A stretch of 64,000 bases of DNA from Tetracladium setigerum (lineage: Eukaryota > Ascomycota > Leotiomycetes > Helotiales). Of this stretch, positions 49,091 through 61,408 are shown one piece after another; the stretch's first letter is position 1, and every line of letters starts with the position of its first letter. Location of the stretch: the NCBI GenBank assembly GCA_031472005.1, contig PZJY01000005.1:1860001-1924000 (forward strand). Reading direction: 5' to 3'. The notes beneath the pieces are model-generated. The model worked only from the letters and a program-made list of their open reading frames with translations, ran no database searches and had not been told where the DNA came from. The position numbers were made by a program, and so were the translations under genes.

Positions 49091-49106
49091 CACACACACA
49101 CACACT
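49091..49106. repeat. CA dinucleotide microsatellite
   Basis: A short run of about eight CA units lies in non-coding DNA upstream of the DUF4139 gene. Confidence 0.7.
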
Positions 49107-49926
49107 GGCACTCCGAATTCAAACGCATTCAAGAATAACAATGCTCAAAGACTTACATCACTTGAATCAAGCTTAATCTTGACCTGAGCTGAGCTGAGCT
49201 GCGGAATTGCGGGGTGACTCAACTACCCTTGTTGCGACGACAGTTGGCGCGTTCGGCAAGCAGGATCGAGCTTAGTTAGTTAGGTCTTCCTTGGAAATCT
49301 ATCAAGCATCTTTTGTACCTATGCGTCTACCAGGTACAGCATGTAGTTGTTAAGGTAGTCATAGGATGACAGAAAATGTCTGCCGACGCAGAGTCTATTC
49401 TGTATACGCCCATCTAGGAAGAGATGTGTTCCAGTCTTCGCTTGCTGAGGTGCGCTTTCGCTCAACCACGGCGATGTGTATCTCCTGTGACTAGCTACCA
49501 AGGTATCAAAAGAAGTGATCCACCAACTATCGCTGTTGCCTTGTGTTCTTTGTCCCTTTCTGGTATGGCAAGTCAGATCCAAACATCCAAACATTAAAAC
49601 ATACAAACACCCCAGCCACCGTTCCATTGGCCAAAGCAGTCAGATGCGGGAATGCGGGGCGTGCAGGAACATCAGCCTCCTTCCTCAAGAATCTGTAGCT
49701 CTTCGGTCAGCACGGCAAGCAGGCAGGAAAATAGATATTTAAAAGCTCTCCGCCCGCCTCTCTTCACCCTCCACCGGCTTCTTTTTTTTCTCTTCTTTCT
49801 CGAAAACAGAAATAAAACCCAGGGGAACAAGAAGATCTACTTTTCCACTCACCACAAATCCACCGTGACGTCCTACTCCTCAATACTCCTCCACGTTCTA
49901 TCCAAGCACATCCGACAGCTTTCAGA

Positions 49927-52527
49927 ATGGCATCCGAGACTTTACACAAGCAAGAGTTCCGTATTCGTGATCTCTCAACTCGCAGTGTCATTCTCTTCCC
50001 CACACAAGCACAAATCATCCGAGATATCAAAGGAATTACCCTCAAACCCGGTGCAAATCAAATCGTGATCGAGGGTCTAGCGCCAACCGTTGATGAACCT
50101 TCAATCAAGGTTGAAGGCACGGGATCCGCCGTGATTACTGAAGTTTCCATTGACCTTCTTCCCAATCGCGAAATCTACGAAGATGTTTACCCAGACTCAG
50201 ATGACGACCTGGACGAGAGCTCAGATGAGGAATCAGATGTTGAGATTGAGGAGATGAAGGCACTCAACGTCAAGATCAAGAAGCTACAGAATTCTCTCCT
50301 CGACGAGCATGAGAAACTCAATTCCGGAACCAATCGTCTTCAGATTTGCGATAATTATGGAAAGAGTGTAGAGAAAGAGAGACCTCCGCCAGCTGACCTT
50401 GGGAATCTCATCGCCGCATACGAGAAGGAACGAGCCAGTATCTACCGTGATGCCCAGACCAGTAAGGCAGCGATCGATGACATCGAGGAACAAATCAACA
50501 ACGTTGAGAAGGAGAAATCCAAGCTTGCGAAGGCAATCGTGAAGGCAAATGAAAAGAAGGAGAAAGAGAAAGCAAAGCTCCGAGCAAAGAAAATTCGCGA
50601 CAAGGCAGAGCTTGCAAAGGAAAGGGCCAGAATCCGCACTGAAAGAGAGTCTTTTTGGCCAAAGAAGGTGTATCGTGTCACGATCAAGATGGAAACATCA
50701 TGTGGGTGCCCCTACCATCTCATACGGCCTGCCTATCTTACTAATTCCCGTTTTTATTAGCCCTCGATACCCCAGTCTCGTCACGTCGAAACTCAATTGA
50801 CGGTGATACAATTGTCAATCTCGCAACCTCAGACTTCCACGAGCCTTCCAAATCCCCCTCAAGGATGACGAGATCAATCTCTCTCTCTCCTACATTACCT
50901 ATTCCGCTTCTTGGTCACCACGATACGATCTTTCCCTGAACTCAGTCAAGTGCACAGGCTCTTTAGACTATGGCGCAGAGCTAAAGAATTCCACCTCTGA
51001 GGTCTGGGAAGGTGCCAAGGTCGTTCTTTCTACTTCGCAAACAACATTCTCTGGTCTCAGCGAGAGTATCCCCTTTCTACACCCGTGGCACGTGAAGTTA
51101 GTAAAGGGTAAGCACACAGATAGCGCTCTCCTGTCGCAGAAAGAGATACGCGCAAAGCAGGTTGAGTATAATTCGAAAACCGGCAATTCTTCGCAGAAAC
51201 CGAGATGGGAGGTGTTTGGACGTGATTCAGCAGCCATCGTGCAAGTAAGTCACCACTTCCAAAATTCAAGAAAAGTAGTAGGACCTAAACTCTCCATGCA
51301 GGCAAAAAGAAGTCGCCAAAGCCAAGTACAGGAAGTTATGAACAACTACTCGGTCCCAATGCCGGCCGCATATTTTGGAACCACGTCTAGCACCGTTCCC
51401 ATTACCACTAGTGACTTTGCATCAGGTGGGCCTCAACTACAAAGAGAAATGAACTATGGAGCCGGGATGCAGCATTTCCGAAATAGAGCTATGCATGTTG
51501 ACGGGTATGCCGAACGGAGGGAGGAGAGAGAGGAGGAAGAAGACGATGATATGGGCTTTGGATTGTTCGACTCTGATGATGGACCAAAACCTCTGGTCTT
51601 CGAAGAGGGAGCGTGGGAAGAAAGTGGTATGACCACGGTAGGTTTTAAGTCTCATTCTCCCCTGTCAATTCTCAATCTTGGCCCCTGCACAATAAACAAA
51701 GAATTCTCGCCCCTAGATCAAGTGCCTGCGAGGCCGACCACATACATGGAGATTCATGCTTACTCGTGATTCAGACTTATGACGTGCCAGGAACAAAGAC
51801 CCTCTCACCATCCAACTCAACTATCAAGCACAAGATTGCCAAAGTAGAGTTCAAAAATGTGGTCTTCTCCTACATGGTCATCGGAAAACTTCGCCAAGTT
51901 GCATTTCTGAAGGCAAAACTGCGAAATTCTTCGAAAATCTCCCTTCTAAAAGGACCTCTAGGACTCACCCTCGATGGTTCATTCCTCGGCCAAGCCTCCT
52001 TCCCCCGTGTATCGTCAGGAGAGTCTTTTTCACTTCCACTGGGAGTCGACCCAGCTATCAGTATCAATTATCCCAAGCCAACAGTTCGACGAAGTCAATC
52101 CGGCATCTTCAGCAAGGAAGACAGCAATGTTTTCACTCGTACTGTGGTCATTACGAACACCAAACGTAGCGGCCCGGTCGAGCTCACGGTCTTGGATCAA
52201 GTACCAGTCTCAGAAGATGAGCGCCTTAGACTAGAGATCACCAACCCGCGTGGTCTCAAGATTGGAGGCGAAGGTGTGCGAGCCGGTCAGAGTGCATTTG
52301 CCGCTGCAGTAACAAATACAGGAACCGCTGGAAGCGCCAGAGCAAGTGCTTATGGAACTGACGGAAGCGGGAGTAACAGCAACAAATGGGGAACTGCCGT
52401 TGCTACTACAAAGAAGGGTGGAGAAGTGCTCTGGGCGGTCAAGTTGAATGCTGGACAGTCCGTCAAACTTGTTTTGGAGTATGAGGCGACGTTCCCTGGG
52501 GGTGAATCTGTTGTTGGGGTTGAATAA
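49927..52527 (+). CDS. DUF4140/DUF4139 (mucoidy inhibitor A-like) protein, one frameshift
   Basis: This conserved fungal protein of unknown function has the DUF4140-DUF4139 architecture also found in bacterial mucoidy-inhibitor-like proteins. Four exons (49927-50701, 50761-51244, 51302-51637, 51775-52527) give 782 residues after one frame correction. The N-terminal domain (VILFPTQAQIIRDIKGITLKPG) is followed by an acidic stretch. A lysine/glutamate coiled coil then precedes the DUF4139 core, which starts at LSLSYITYSASWSPRYDLSL and continues with KVVLSTSQTTFSGLSE, VPGTKTL and VVITNTKRSGPVELTVLDQVP. The frame breaks at CCCCC 50854-50858. One extra C gives KSPLKDDEINLSLSY and an exact codon total. 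The last intron is long (137 nt). Confidence 0.88.
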
Positions 52528-53086
52528 TAAGATGGCGTGCCAGCGGATAATGTATGGACAGTAACTGTTGGATGGGATGAGCTGGAGTGCACTTTGGATG
52601 ACGTTGGTTTGGAACTGGGCTGGTGGATTCTTGTAAGAAACGTGTTTAAAATCCCAAAATTGCCCAAAAAAAGGGAAAAAAAGACTTCTTTGACATCTCT
52701 CGCCAGAACAAACAGAATATGATACATTTTTCATCGAAGTACAGTAACATGAATTTGGCGATGAAGGGTGATCAAATCATGTCAAGTCAATTCTGCTTAA
52801 CTAATTTCGAGGCAATAGATAATCTGTAGAGAAACTTTGATTCATCGAATATTCTCGATCTCATCATCTATAGTGAAACTTCCATACTCGAGCTTCCCTT
52901 CAAAATAGTTAATTATATATATAGACTCATAGCTAGGTAGCTTAACTGACAAATTTAATGCGTTTCATCTAAAATATGTCTAAAATCTAAATCTAATACG
53001 CAGCCAAACAGTAGTCAGATCTCAATGTCCAGATTCCTGAAGTTCAAGGACTGCAATCTAATGCGTAATTAAATAACATCTAGTCC
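52528..53086. other. convergent intergenic region
   Basis: This AT-rich stretch lies between the stops of the DUF4139 gene (+) and the esterase gene (-). It contains a TATATATA run near 52912. No gene was seen. Confidence 0.5.
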
Positions 53087-54252
53087 TCAATTCCCAGATC
53101 CCTGAGCCTCAAGGACTGCTTTGGCAACCTCGGCTTCTGCGATCTTTCTATTTTCAACCTCCCATTCCATACTAATATCGTACTTGAAAGGCGATTTATA
53201 CGGTGGGTACTGTGGCCATTTCTCCTTCAGAATCTTTATCAACTCGTCAAACACGATGCGATACCCATCTGGAGCCAAGTGAATTCCTGATTTTTTGCAG
53301 CTCGATTAGTTTCTATCCCCAAAGATTACACAAGCAAAGAAAACTTACCATCATAGAGGAGCGTTTCCAAAACAGGATGTCTTCCACTTTCCGTTGTCCC
53401 AATCAACTCCTCGCCAGCTTTCCACCCCGCCCTTTCCATACACAACCCCAAGCATCCACGACCGGAATTCCCAGCTCCTTTCCAACCTCTAGAGTCGCCT
53501 CGGCATACTCCTTGGCATCAATTTGCTTTCTTGAAATTCCTCCCCAGTTTCCTTCGATCATGGTATCCCATAACATGGATTCTTCAAGCGGAGGGTTGGT
53601 GATAAGAATTATGTTTGGGGAGTGGGCGACGATGAGGGGGTGGGTGATCATGGAGATGAGATTGGCCTTGAACTCGGGAAGAGGGACGTATTGACCGTGG
53701 GCTAATTCTTTGTTGCAGTCATTGGCACCGAACCAGATCGTCTGGCAAGCAGTGGAATTTTGTCAGTCTTGATTCGTTTTTCTTTCTGGAAAGATGGAAG
53801 AGAAGAACACTGACGAGGAATTTGATAGATGCTTGCTCAGGTGTTGGGAAAACATGAGGAAAGATACTGAGGCCATGGTCTGTGCTGTAGGCGCTGGATG
53901 TTACGGTCAGTTAGTTACATTCTCTGGAAGATGATGGGAGAGTGTGTGTACCTGTATCCTCGATTGATGACATCAAATACACGAGCGTATGCTTTTGAGA
54001 TATTAGATTTCCTAGCCAATTTTGTTCTAGGAGCTATTGTACTTTACCAGCCTGAAGTTCTGCTCCAAGACCAAATCCTCGCTGCTGCTCCCAAGCCCCC
54101 TGTGTGATCGAATCACCTGCATGAAATTAGTCAAGGATGTAGTTAACAAGAGTTATTATGCGAACCAAAGAGTATAAATTGTTCCAGAGGGGCCTAGAAC
54201 CGTCAGTAACAATTTGGCTCACAGCGAGTCATTGATAGCCAAGCCTCACCAT
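53087..54252 (-). CDS. IAH1: Iah1-like SGNH/GDSL esterase, seven exons, one frameshift
   Basis: This is an SGNH-fold ester hydrolase related to yeast isoamyl-acetate hydrolysing esterase. Exons are 54252-54250, 54193-54166, 54116-54048, 53991-53952, 53893-53815, 53741-53349 and 53286-53087, giving 270 residues. The first exon ends right after the ATG, and a TACTGAC branch site supports that join. Block I is ILFGDSITQG, block III is WFGANDC, and block V is YDGIHLAPDGY with the catalytic Asp and His. The frame breaks at CCCC 53446-53449, where one extra base gives AWGLCMERAGWKAGEEL. It lies in tandem with the GH95 gene (438 bp upstream), so removal of acyl groups from cell-wall sugars is a possible but unproven role. 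Confidence 0.88.
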
Positions 54253-54689
54253 GCTGTTATTGTTGTTGTTTTGATTGCTCGCTTAGGTGCTAGTCGTCCA
54301 ACGGCTGGTCAACAACGTCCAAAAGCCGTACCTTTGTCAAAAGATGATCGATCACCCGGAAAATTGCTCTACTTGGTTCACAGTACTGGAGAAGTCCCTC
54401 ACAATCTGAATGCAACAACGTCCGATCTATGGAAAAGAAAGGTGGGATGACACCACGTGATTCAACTTCAGGCTATATCGGCAGTTTATTATTTCAGGCA
54501 AAATACAGAGGCAAGATTGAATGTGGATACCAAACGTTCATGAATAATCGCGGGGTCGGATTTCTTATTCGATGAGGCACAGTTTAGTGGGGTTTGCAAA
54601 CGTACTTACTGTACGTCGGATCTCATTCAGAAACTGAAGGACGGGGAAACACGTCCCGAAATCTATTCAAGTGTCTATGTGCCAATCAT
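54253..54689. promoter_or_regulatory. promoter region of the esterase gene
   Basis: This 437 bp region separates the GH95 stop from the esterase start on the minus strand. No gene or specific site was recognised. Confidence 0.45.
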
Positions 54690-57266
54690 CTATTGTCCTT
54701 GAGAATACAGGTAGTGAATCCCAGGACCTTCGAATTCCACGGTGGATCCGTTGGGGAAAACTACTTTGCCTGCTTTTCCGAGGAGTGAGCGGATGCTGAC
54801 TGGTTCTTTGATTTTGCCATCGCTCCACTCAAAATCGACTTCAAACCCACCTCTTGCACGAACTCCGCTCAATGATCCCTCTTTCCACGATTTGGGACAG
54901 GCGGGATGAAGTTGAATAAAGCCTTCATGGGACTGAACAAGCATTTCGACTATGCCAGCACAGCCGCCAAAGTTTCCATCGATTTGGAATGGGGGATGGT
55001 TGTCGAGTAGATTTGGGAGTGTCGAGTCTTTCAAAAGCCGATGGATATGCTCAAGACATCCTTCGGCATCTCCAAGTCGAGCATGCAGATTAATAAGCCA
55101 AGCACGAGACCATCCCGTGTGCCCTCCTCCATTGGCAGCTCGTCGTCGCAGAACTACTTCTGCAGCAGTCGCCAGTTGTGGTGTCTTGGATTTTGTGATG
55201 CTATTCCCAGGATGAAGACCCCAGAGATGGGATGTATGGCGATGCCCTGGCTCATGTTCACCGTAGTCTTGTTGCCATTCCTGAAGCTGGCCAAATGATC
55301 CAATTGACATTGGTGGAAGCCTTGCCCGTTTTTCTTTCACAGTGTCGAGTAGGTCGTCTGTAATTTCGAGCGCAGAGATACTTTGTATGAATGCATCAAA
55401 TATAGCATCAATTATTTGCATATCGATGGTGGATCCTTCACAAAGAACCCCCTTGTTGTTGTTGTGATCTAGAAAAGTATTTTCAGGAGACAGAGATGGG
55501 GAGGTTACCAGATGTTTACCCGATTCATCTTCAATGAGAAAGTCGATAAGAAATAGCACGCACCCACGAAGTACGGGAAACATCCTTTGTAGAAACGTTT
55601 TGTCCTCGCTGAATAGGTAACGTTCCCATATGTGAAAGCAAAGCCATGCTCCGCCAAGTGGCCACACTGACAAAACTTCGTCAGCAAATTTATGAAAGAC
55701 AAGAGGGATTTGCCTCACCAGTTGCGGGCATCCATCGATCTTGAGGATCTGTATCGGCAAAGATGTCTGTATTATGATGCGCTGCCCATCCTCTACAGCC
55801 ATACATGACTGAGGCTGTGTGCTCCCCTCGTGCAGCAACTCGTTCCAGCAGATCAAATAAGGGATCCTCACATTCCTGGAGATTACAGAGACTGGCAGGC
55901 CAGTAGTTCATCTCAGTGTTCTGGCCAGTTCTACAGTCAGTTATCTTGATTTGAAATTGAATGAAAATATTAAGCTCTTTAGCAGGTGACCGAGACGCAG
56001 TGAATAGCGTAAGAAAAGGGGCCGCTGCCAATATCTGTCAGGCCAAATACAAGAGATTCTCGACTCACGATATTTATAGTATACTTGGAGCCCAGGCGGG
56101 ATGAAATGAAGGATTCCAGATTCCTTGGAGAGTTGCTGGGAGCGCTTTCGGGCCTGTATTGGAAGTTGGTGTCAGTTATAAAATGGCCAAGCTTTCAATG
56201 TACAGAATTGTTTCTTACCAGGACGGCTACAAGCAATCAGTAGGTATCTACCATAGTTGGCATACAGTGCAATCAACTCTGGGTCGGGAATGCCCAGCAA
56301 TCGCTCATTGGTTGGCATGCAGCCTTGTTGACTTTCGCCATGCAAGCGAAGCTGGAATCGTCCGATTAAGAGGCTGTAATCTTCAACATGTCGCTTCCGA
56401 AGATCTAGCCTCGAAAGAGCCTTTCTCGAGTTTGCAAGCGCTATCTAGAACAGGTCAGCTAGGGAGATAAACAGAGCACAGGGGCCTACAGATGAATAGT
56501 TCTCATGTCGAAAGGAGGTTTGAGCTGATATTACAATTACGGCCTTTCTGGATTTGAGGACAAGACAGTTCCCAATTGCTTCCACCGTACCAGCACAATG
56601 GCAACGGGCATTTACGACGCAGGAAAGAGGATTCGCTTTGCTTCCACCCGGTGTGGCTCGCATCACTATATTCCCGTCCTTTGCAATAATTGAATCCACG
56701 AATTCGTCCGTCTCGTATTCTAGCTCGCTTCGGCGTGTTAATCGCAACACGGAATCTGTTGTTTCGGAAGATTCAAGTTGGATTACCAAGACGTTATCCG
56801 GGTGACTCGCAAAGACTTCTCGCTTATAGAGAATACCGCGATGCTCGTACGTCACATACGTGATTGCGGTTTCTAGATCTAGCCAACGTCGATAGTTCTT
56901 GACCTCTGCATCATTATGGCCAAACTCCATAGTGAAGGTACCAAGTGGCTCATAGTGGCGCTGAGAGTGGGGGGTTGCGAAAAATGCGAGAGAGACCAGT
57001 TTTTCTGCTGCTTCATGGTTTCCTGCTCGGATAAGTTGGCGCAAGCGATCGAGATTCTTCAAGGCATCATTTGGTGTCCGTTGCTGTGGCCCACCAAACC
57101 AAACTGAGTCCTCATTCAGTTGAATCAGTTCAGTTGTCGTCCTCCCATACACCACGCCACCTAATCTTCCATTTCCAATCGGGAGGGCCTGTGTCCATTC
57201 GGCTGCCGGCACATCGTACTCAAGGACGGTGGATGTTGGCACCTTCAGGGCAGGACGGAGGGTCAT
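54690..57266 (-). CDS. glycoside hydrolase family 95 alpha-L-fucosidase, one frameshift
   Basis: This predicted 1,2-alpha-L-fucosidase (or related GH95 glycosidase) acts on xyloglucan or other fucosylated or galactosylated glycans. Exons 57266-56490, 56444-56219, 56153-56069, 55920-55719 and 55666-54690 give 755 residues after one frame correction. The N-terminal domain has WTQALPIGNGRLGGVVYG and IQLNEDSVWFGGP. The (alpha/alpha)6 barrel has SRPGPKALPATLQGIWN, INTEMNYWPASLCNLQE, the SPEN segment and FQIDGNFGGCAGIVEML, which carry the conserved catalytic-site residues of the family. No signal peptide is evident (MTLRPALKVPTSTV), so the enzyme may act inside the cell after uptake. The frame breaks at CCC 56091-56093. 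It is divergent from a sugar transporter. Confidence 0.9.
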
Positions 57267-58331
57267 CGTGGAATGAGTTCGAGGGTGTTTCTACACTTCC
57301 ATCTTTCTTGACTCTTTGGCGTGCTTTCAATCGGTAGATACCACACATAATTCAAGAGGTTAGAATGAGACATTGATATATTGAATTCACGGCGGCTTTC
57401 TCGGTAGACGCAGCAAATTGTGTATCAAAATAATGCCGATGTCAATAATCTCTCACATGTTGTAGTTTCCTTTTCGGTCACGGAAGGAGGGGTCCTTCGA
57501 AGAGGCTAAATCGCCTGTGCTGATCCTAGATCAGGCTAATTGGAAAGCCGTGGTCAACCAAGCCTACCTGGTGCGTATTTCGCATGCTGAGCAGCGTATC
57601 TTTGGTCACGGAGTCACTGTTTCTTCTTCGACTCTTCGGTATCATGATCTACTGTGGACCAGACTGCGTGGCGATACAGTCATAATAAAGTAATAACAAT
57701 AATAATGTTAATATTAATATTTCTTGAGCCACTAGGATCAGAGCGGTAGTTGAGGTGTTCTATAGATCAGATCTCGAACTGCTGTCCCAATCACTCGGAT
57801 GGCTTCAGCCTCAAAACCTTAGCTACAATACCTTAACGTATATCATCTGCATAATGATAGTGCTATTACCCGCAAAATCTCTACTTACCCGTTTGAATAT
57901 CCGGTTCTATCGGGTACATCAATTGCATTTAGCCAGTATTGACTTTAGCCAAAGCATCGACTAGGGTAGCTTGCCAGATGCCTCATGCACTCCCCCTGCA
58001 CTCCTCCTGCACTCCTCCTGCACTCCTCCTCCACTCCTGCTCCACCCCAAACCTCCAGGCCGCTTGAAGTGCATGTTCGCCTGCGGGGAACTGCCCATGG
58101 GGAAAAGATGGAGAGATTCCAACCGCCATAATGATACCAATGTGAGATAGATGTTCAGAAATCTCGTCGAACGGCTAAATGACCTTGTCATAAGCCCGAG
58201 AGAGTATCAAACCCCACCTGAAAATTCATATATCTTCTCTCTTATCCTCGAATCCTGGAGTAGTCTCTCGATTCTAAAGGATATCCACACTAACAACTCA
58301 ATTTGGGGATACTTGACAATACTAATTCAAG
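57267..58331. promoter_or_regulatory. divergent promoter region between GH95 and MFS transporter
   Basis: This 1.07 kb region lies between the outward-facing starts of a fucosidase and a sugar transporter. It holds an 11-bp tandem repeat at 57988-58042 and an AATAAT-rich tract near 57690-57720. Joint induction by a sugar is plausible from the geometry. No known operator was recognised. Confidence 0.55.
57988..58042. repeat. five tandem copies of an 11-bp unit
   Basis: Units of the form CACTCCTCCTG repeat five times. The first, fourth and fifth are imperfect, and two copies are identical. The tract is pyrimidine-rich on the plus strand and lies about 300 bp upstream of the transporter start. 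It may be a simple minisatellite or a cluster of factor-binding sites. Confidence 0.8.
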
Positions 58332-61050
58332 ATGGTCGACAAGACTGCCACCACCGGGTTGGAGAGGGTTGAAACGACCCAGGATAACTTTGTTGATATC
58401 AAGGTCTCCGGAAATCACATCGAGGAAGTTAGAATCGCACGCCTTACAGAAGAGGATTTTATCAATCTCTCGGCCGAGTCTTTACATTGGAAGTCGATGA
58501 CCACGCTTCGGTTGTGTCTAGTTATGTTTATTATGGGCTGCGGACAAGCTGGCTAGTAAGTAGCACTTACATTTTCCAATCCCTTTCTGACACATCTTGT
58601 TCGAGTGCTCTTTCTTGGCCTTGGCTAACTCTTATCTTTTAGTGGTATTGATTGGGTAAGTTCACTTTCAAAGCGATCAATTTTAGCAACTGTATCGTCG
58701 AAATTGATCTGACATCCGCAGGCCGTTATTGGAGGTATCAATGCACTCAAGCCTTGGTACGTTCTCCCACAATAGTTCATATTGCTTCTTCCCAATCAAA
58801 TGCAAGGTTAACAACAGTCTTTTAGGCACGCGTACTTTGGTAATTCTATTTCTCTCTTCTGCCAGAGCTTGTTCTAAAACGATTCGTAGGTTTCGGCACT
58901 TCAGGCGTAGAGCTTGCGACACTCAATGCACTTATGACAGTTGGTCTCATTGCTGGAGCTCCATTTCTCGCACTCTCTGATGTAAGCTTGCTCTTCTGAT
59001 ACACATTTTCGAGGGTTACCGGCGCTAATTGGGAGCTCGTTACGAACAGATCATTGGTAGACGTGGAGTCAACTTTGCTGGTAATGCAATTGTTATTGTT
59101 GCCGCGGTACTTCAAGGTTTTTCCAAGAACCTCTCCATGTTCCAAGCGGGGAGATTTCTGTTGGGATTTGGTAATTACTATCTTTCCAGATTTGTTTATC
59201 TCATATACTAATTTGGGATAGGTGCTTCAATGATGGTAATTTCCTCATACTTCCAGAACCTTAACCTAGCACGGGAACATGCTAACAACACATTTTTACA
59301 GTCTGCCCCACAATACATGGGAGAGATTGCGCCTGGTAAGAAACTTTACTATTGTTCATTTCAAAACAACCATCACTAATCTTCTATAGCTCACATCAGA
59401 GGTCTGTTGGTCGGTATCTTTGGTGCATGCTTCCAAATAGGCTCGCTTGGAATGAATGGAGCAATGTTGGGGTACGTTCCTGCTCCCACCCACGTCAACT
59501 GCCCCCTTATATTTGGTACTAAATTTACTAACTTGGAAATTTTGATGATCAGATTTGCCACTATCAAAAGCGATGTTCGTGAACTCTCAAGCATGACTAT
59601 CTCACAGAATGTGCTGACCCTGGTTCGTGTGTTTAGTGGTGCTGGAGAATCCCATTATTACTTGAAGGTCTTTTCCCAGCAATTGTTTGCTTGGGAATAT
59701 ACACCTTGATTCCTGAATCTCCGCGTTATTTGGTGTAGGTCTCCTTCTAAGTCGTCACACAGGCAACTCTAACCTCCCAAAGAATGACCGGACAAGTAGA
59801 AAAGGCGAAAAAGGTGGTCGCTCGCTACCAAACTACAGAAGGCAACAACCTCGAACACCCCCTCGTTCTTGCTGTTATTGCTCAGATCGAAGAGTCTTTG
59901 GAAGATAACGCACACGGTCACCGCGAATTCTGGTACTTGAGGACCTCCTGTTGCTGTCATGTCAAACACTGACTTTGGACCAGGGATTACAGAGTTTTCT
60001 TCAAGAGAACAGTTTGGTTCCGAACCCTCGTAATTATTCTCTATTCTTGCTTTCAGCAATGGAATGGAGGTGGTATTATCGGACAGTATTTGGTTGCCGC
60101 TCTTGAAACTGTCGGTGTCGACGATACAATGCCACAACTGGGAATCAACCTTGGCTTGACTGCGACATACCTTGTTTTCACTCTCTGCGGAGCGTACATT
60201 GTCGATAAGTTCAGACGAAGAACACTGTAAGCCCTCTTACAAATTCTTTGGTGTCATAATACGTTGCAACTAACCACATTTCTTAGGATTTTCGCCGGCT
60301 TGATTTCATTCGTCTTCTTACAAACCGCTGCAACGATCACAAGTTGGCAATACGATCAACACAAGACTAAGGCTGCGGCCTATCTCACCATCCTCTGGAT
60401 GTTTATTTTCCAGACTTGTAGTTCGTTGTTGATTGGTTAGTCATTGTCGATCAATTCCAGAAGAAAAGTGCTAATATGTCCTTACAGCAACCATGCAGTA
60501 CGTGGAATACTCTCAAACTCCCTCATCCTAGCCTATATCCCACCTCGCACCTCATAATCTACAGCCTCAGTTATTCGTGATGATGATATAATAATCTTCT
60601 CATTTCCACGACCTCTGTAGCAAACGAACTAACCTATCTCCGCTAGTAACTTGTATCCAGTTGAGATTCTTTCGCTCCAACTTCGTGCCAAGGGTATGGG
60701 TCTCTACAATCTGACTCAAGGAGGTATGCAAACCCCAATCCTGTTCTAGTATTCGCATACTGATATATCATCAATATATAGTGGCAGGAACGGTCAACCA
60801 CTACGGAATTGCTGTCGGCATTAGCAAGATTGGTTACAAAATCTGGGTGGTTTTCATCGCGTACAATTTCATCCAGCTCATTCTCGCTTGGTTCATCTTC
60901 CCTGAGACATCCGGACTCTCTCTTGAGGAGATCGACAATGTCTTCGAAACGCCCGGCGTTCATCCAGTCAAAATGTCTCTCGATATTTATAAGGCAAAGC
61001 AAGAGAAAGCCAGATTGGATCGACAGGCTGTTGAACATGGAGAGTTGTAA
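58332..61050 (+). CDS. MFS sugar transporter, 17 exons
   Basis: This is a 12-helix major-facilitator sugar porter (hexose/lactose permease type) of the plasma membrane. I traced 17 exons: 58332-58555, 58643-58655, 58722-58756, 58826-58839, 58890-58981, 59050-59170, 59222-59235, 59302-59335, 59390-59471, 59553-59574, 59637-59734, 59783-59932, 59984-60226, 60287-60435, 60488-60497, 60647-60723 and 60782-61050. They sum to 549 codons (548 residues). Motifs are IIGRRGVNF between helices 2 and 3, PESPRYLV before the central loop, the helix-7 region QQWNGGGIIGQY, NLYPVEILSLQLRAKG, and the terminal PETSGLSLEEID. Several exons are only 10-35 bases. The exon 5/6 join (LSD/IIGRR) is the least certain. 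The partner GH95 gene suggests uptake of glycan-derived sugars. Confidence 0.88.
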
Positions 61051-61408
61051 TTTGTCGAGTTTGAGGACCTGAATTTGAGATTTGGGGGTAGAGGAAGTGA
61101 AGACCATGGGTTTCATTGGCGATGAAAGGACTTAATTGTTTATGGGTATTGTTTTCAGTTCCGTAGATCAACACGAGCCAAAGTCAGCTGTCTCTTCGTT
61201 TCGTCTTAACTGAGAAGAGTGCGAATTACATTAACGGCGGTCCACCTCCGCATGCGCAGGATTCCCTATCTCTTCTTTAGCCCAAACCTGCTAGTTTGAT
61301 GTTCTCCCAAATTATATTCCAGTGCTTTAAACTGTTCAGCCAATAGCCCGCAGAAAATTCTGGTAGTGTGGGATATACTCGCTGCACTTGAATTTTATAG
61401 TATTAACT
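61051..61408. other. convergent intergenic region
   Basis: This 358 bp region lies between the stops of the transporter (+) and the HET gene (-). No gene was seen. Confidence 0.5.

Larger units (their letters stand above)
46244..49926. other. gene-poor 3.7 kb region
   Basis: This is the longest stretch without a solid gene. It contains a doubtful 168-codon minus-strand frame (46670-47176), a likely minus-strand coding remnant (48405-48783), a CA repeat (about 49090-49106) and GAGCT repeats (about 49184-49200). The leader of the DUF4139 gene at its right end is CT-rich (49760-49920). Confidence 0.55.

Noticed and set aside
49184..49200. GAGCT tandem units as a possible site-specific element
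   Set aside because: Only about three short copies are present; this is simple repeat noise.
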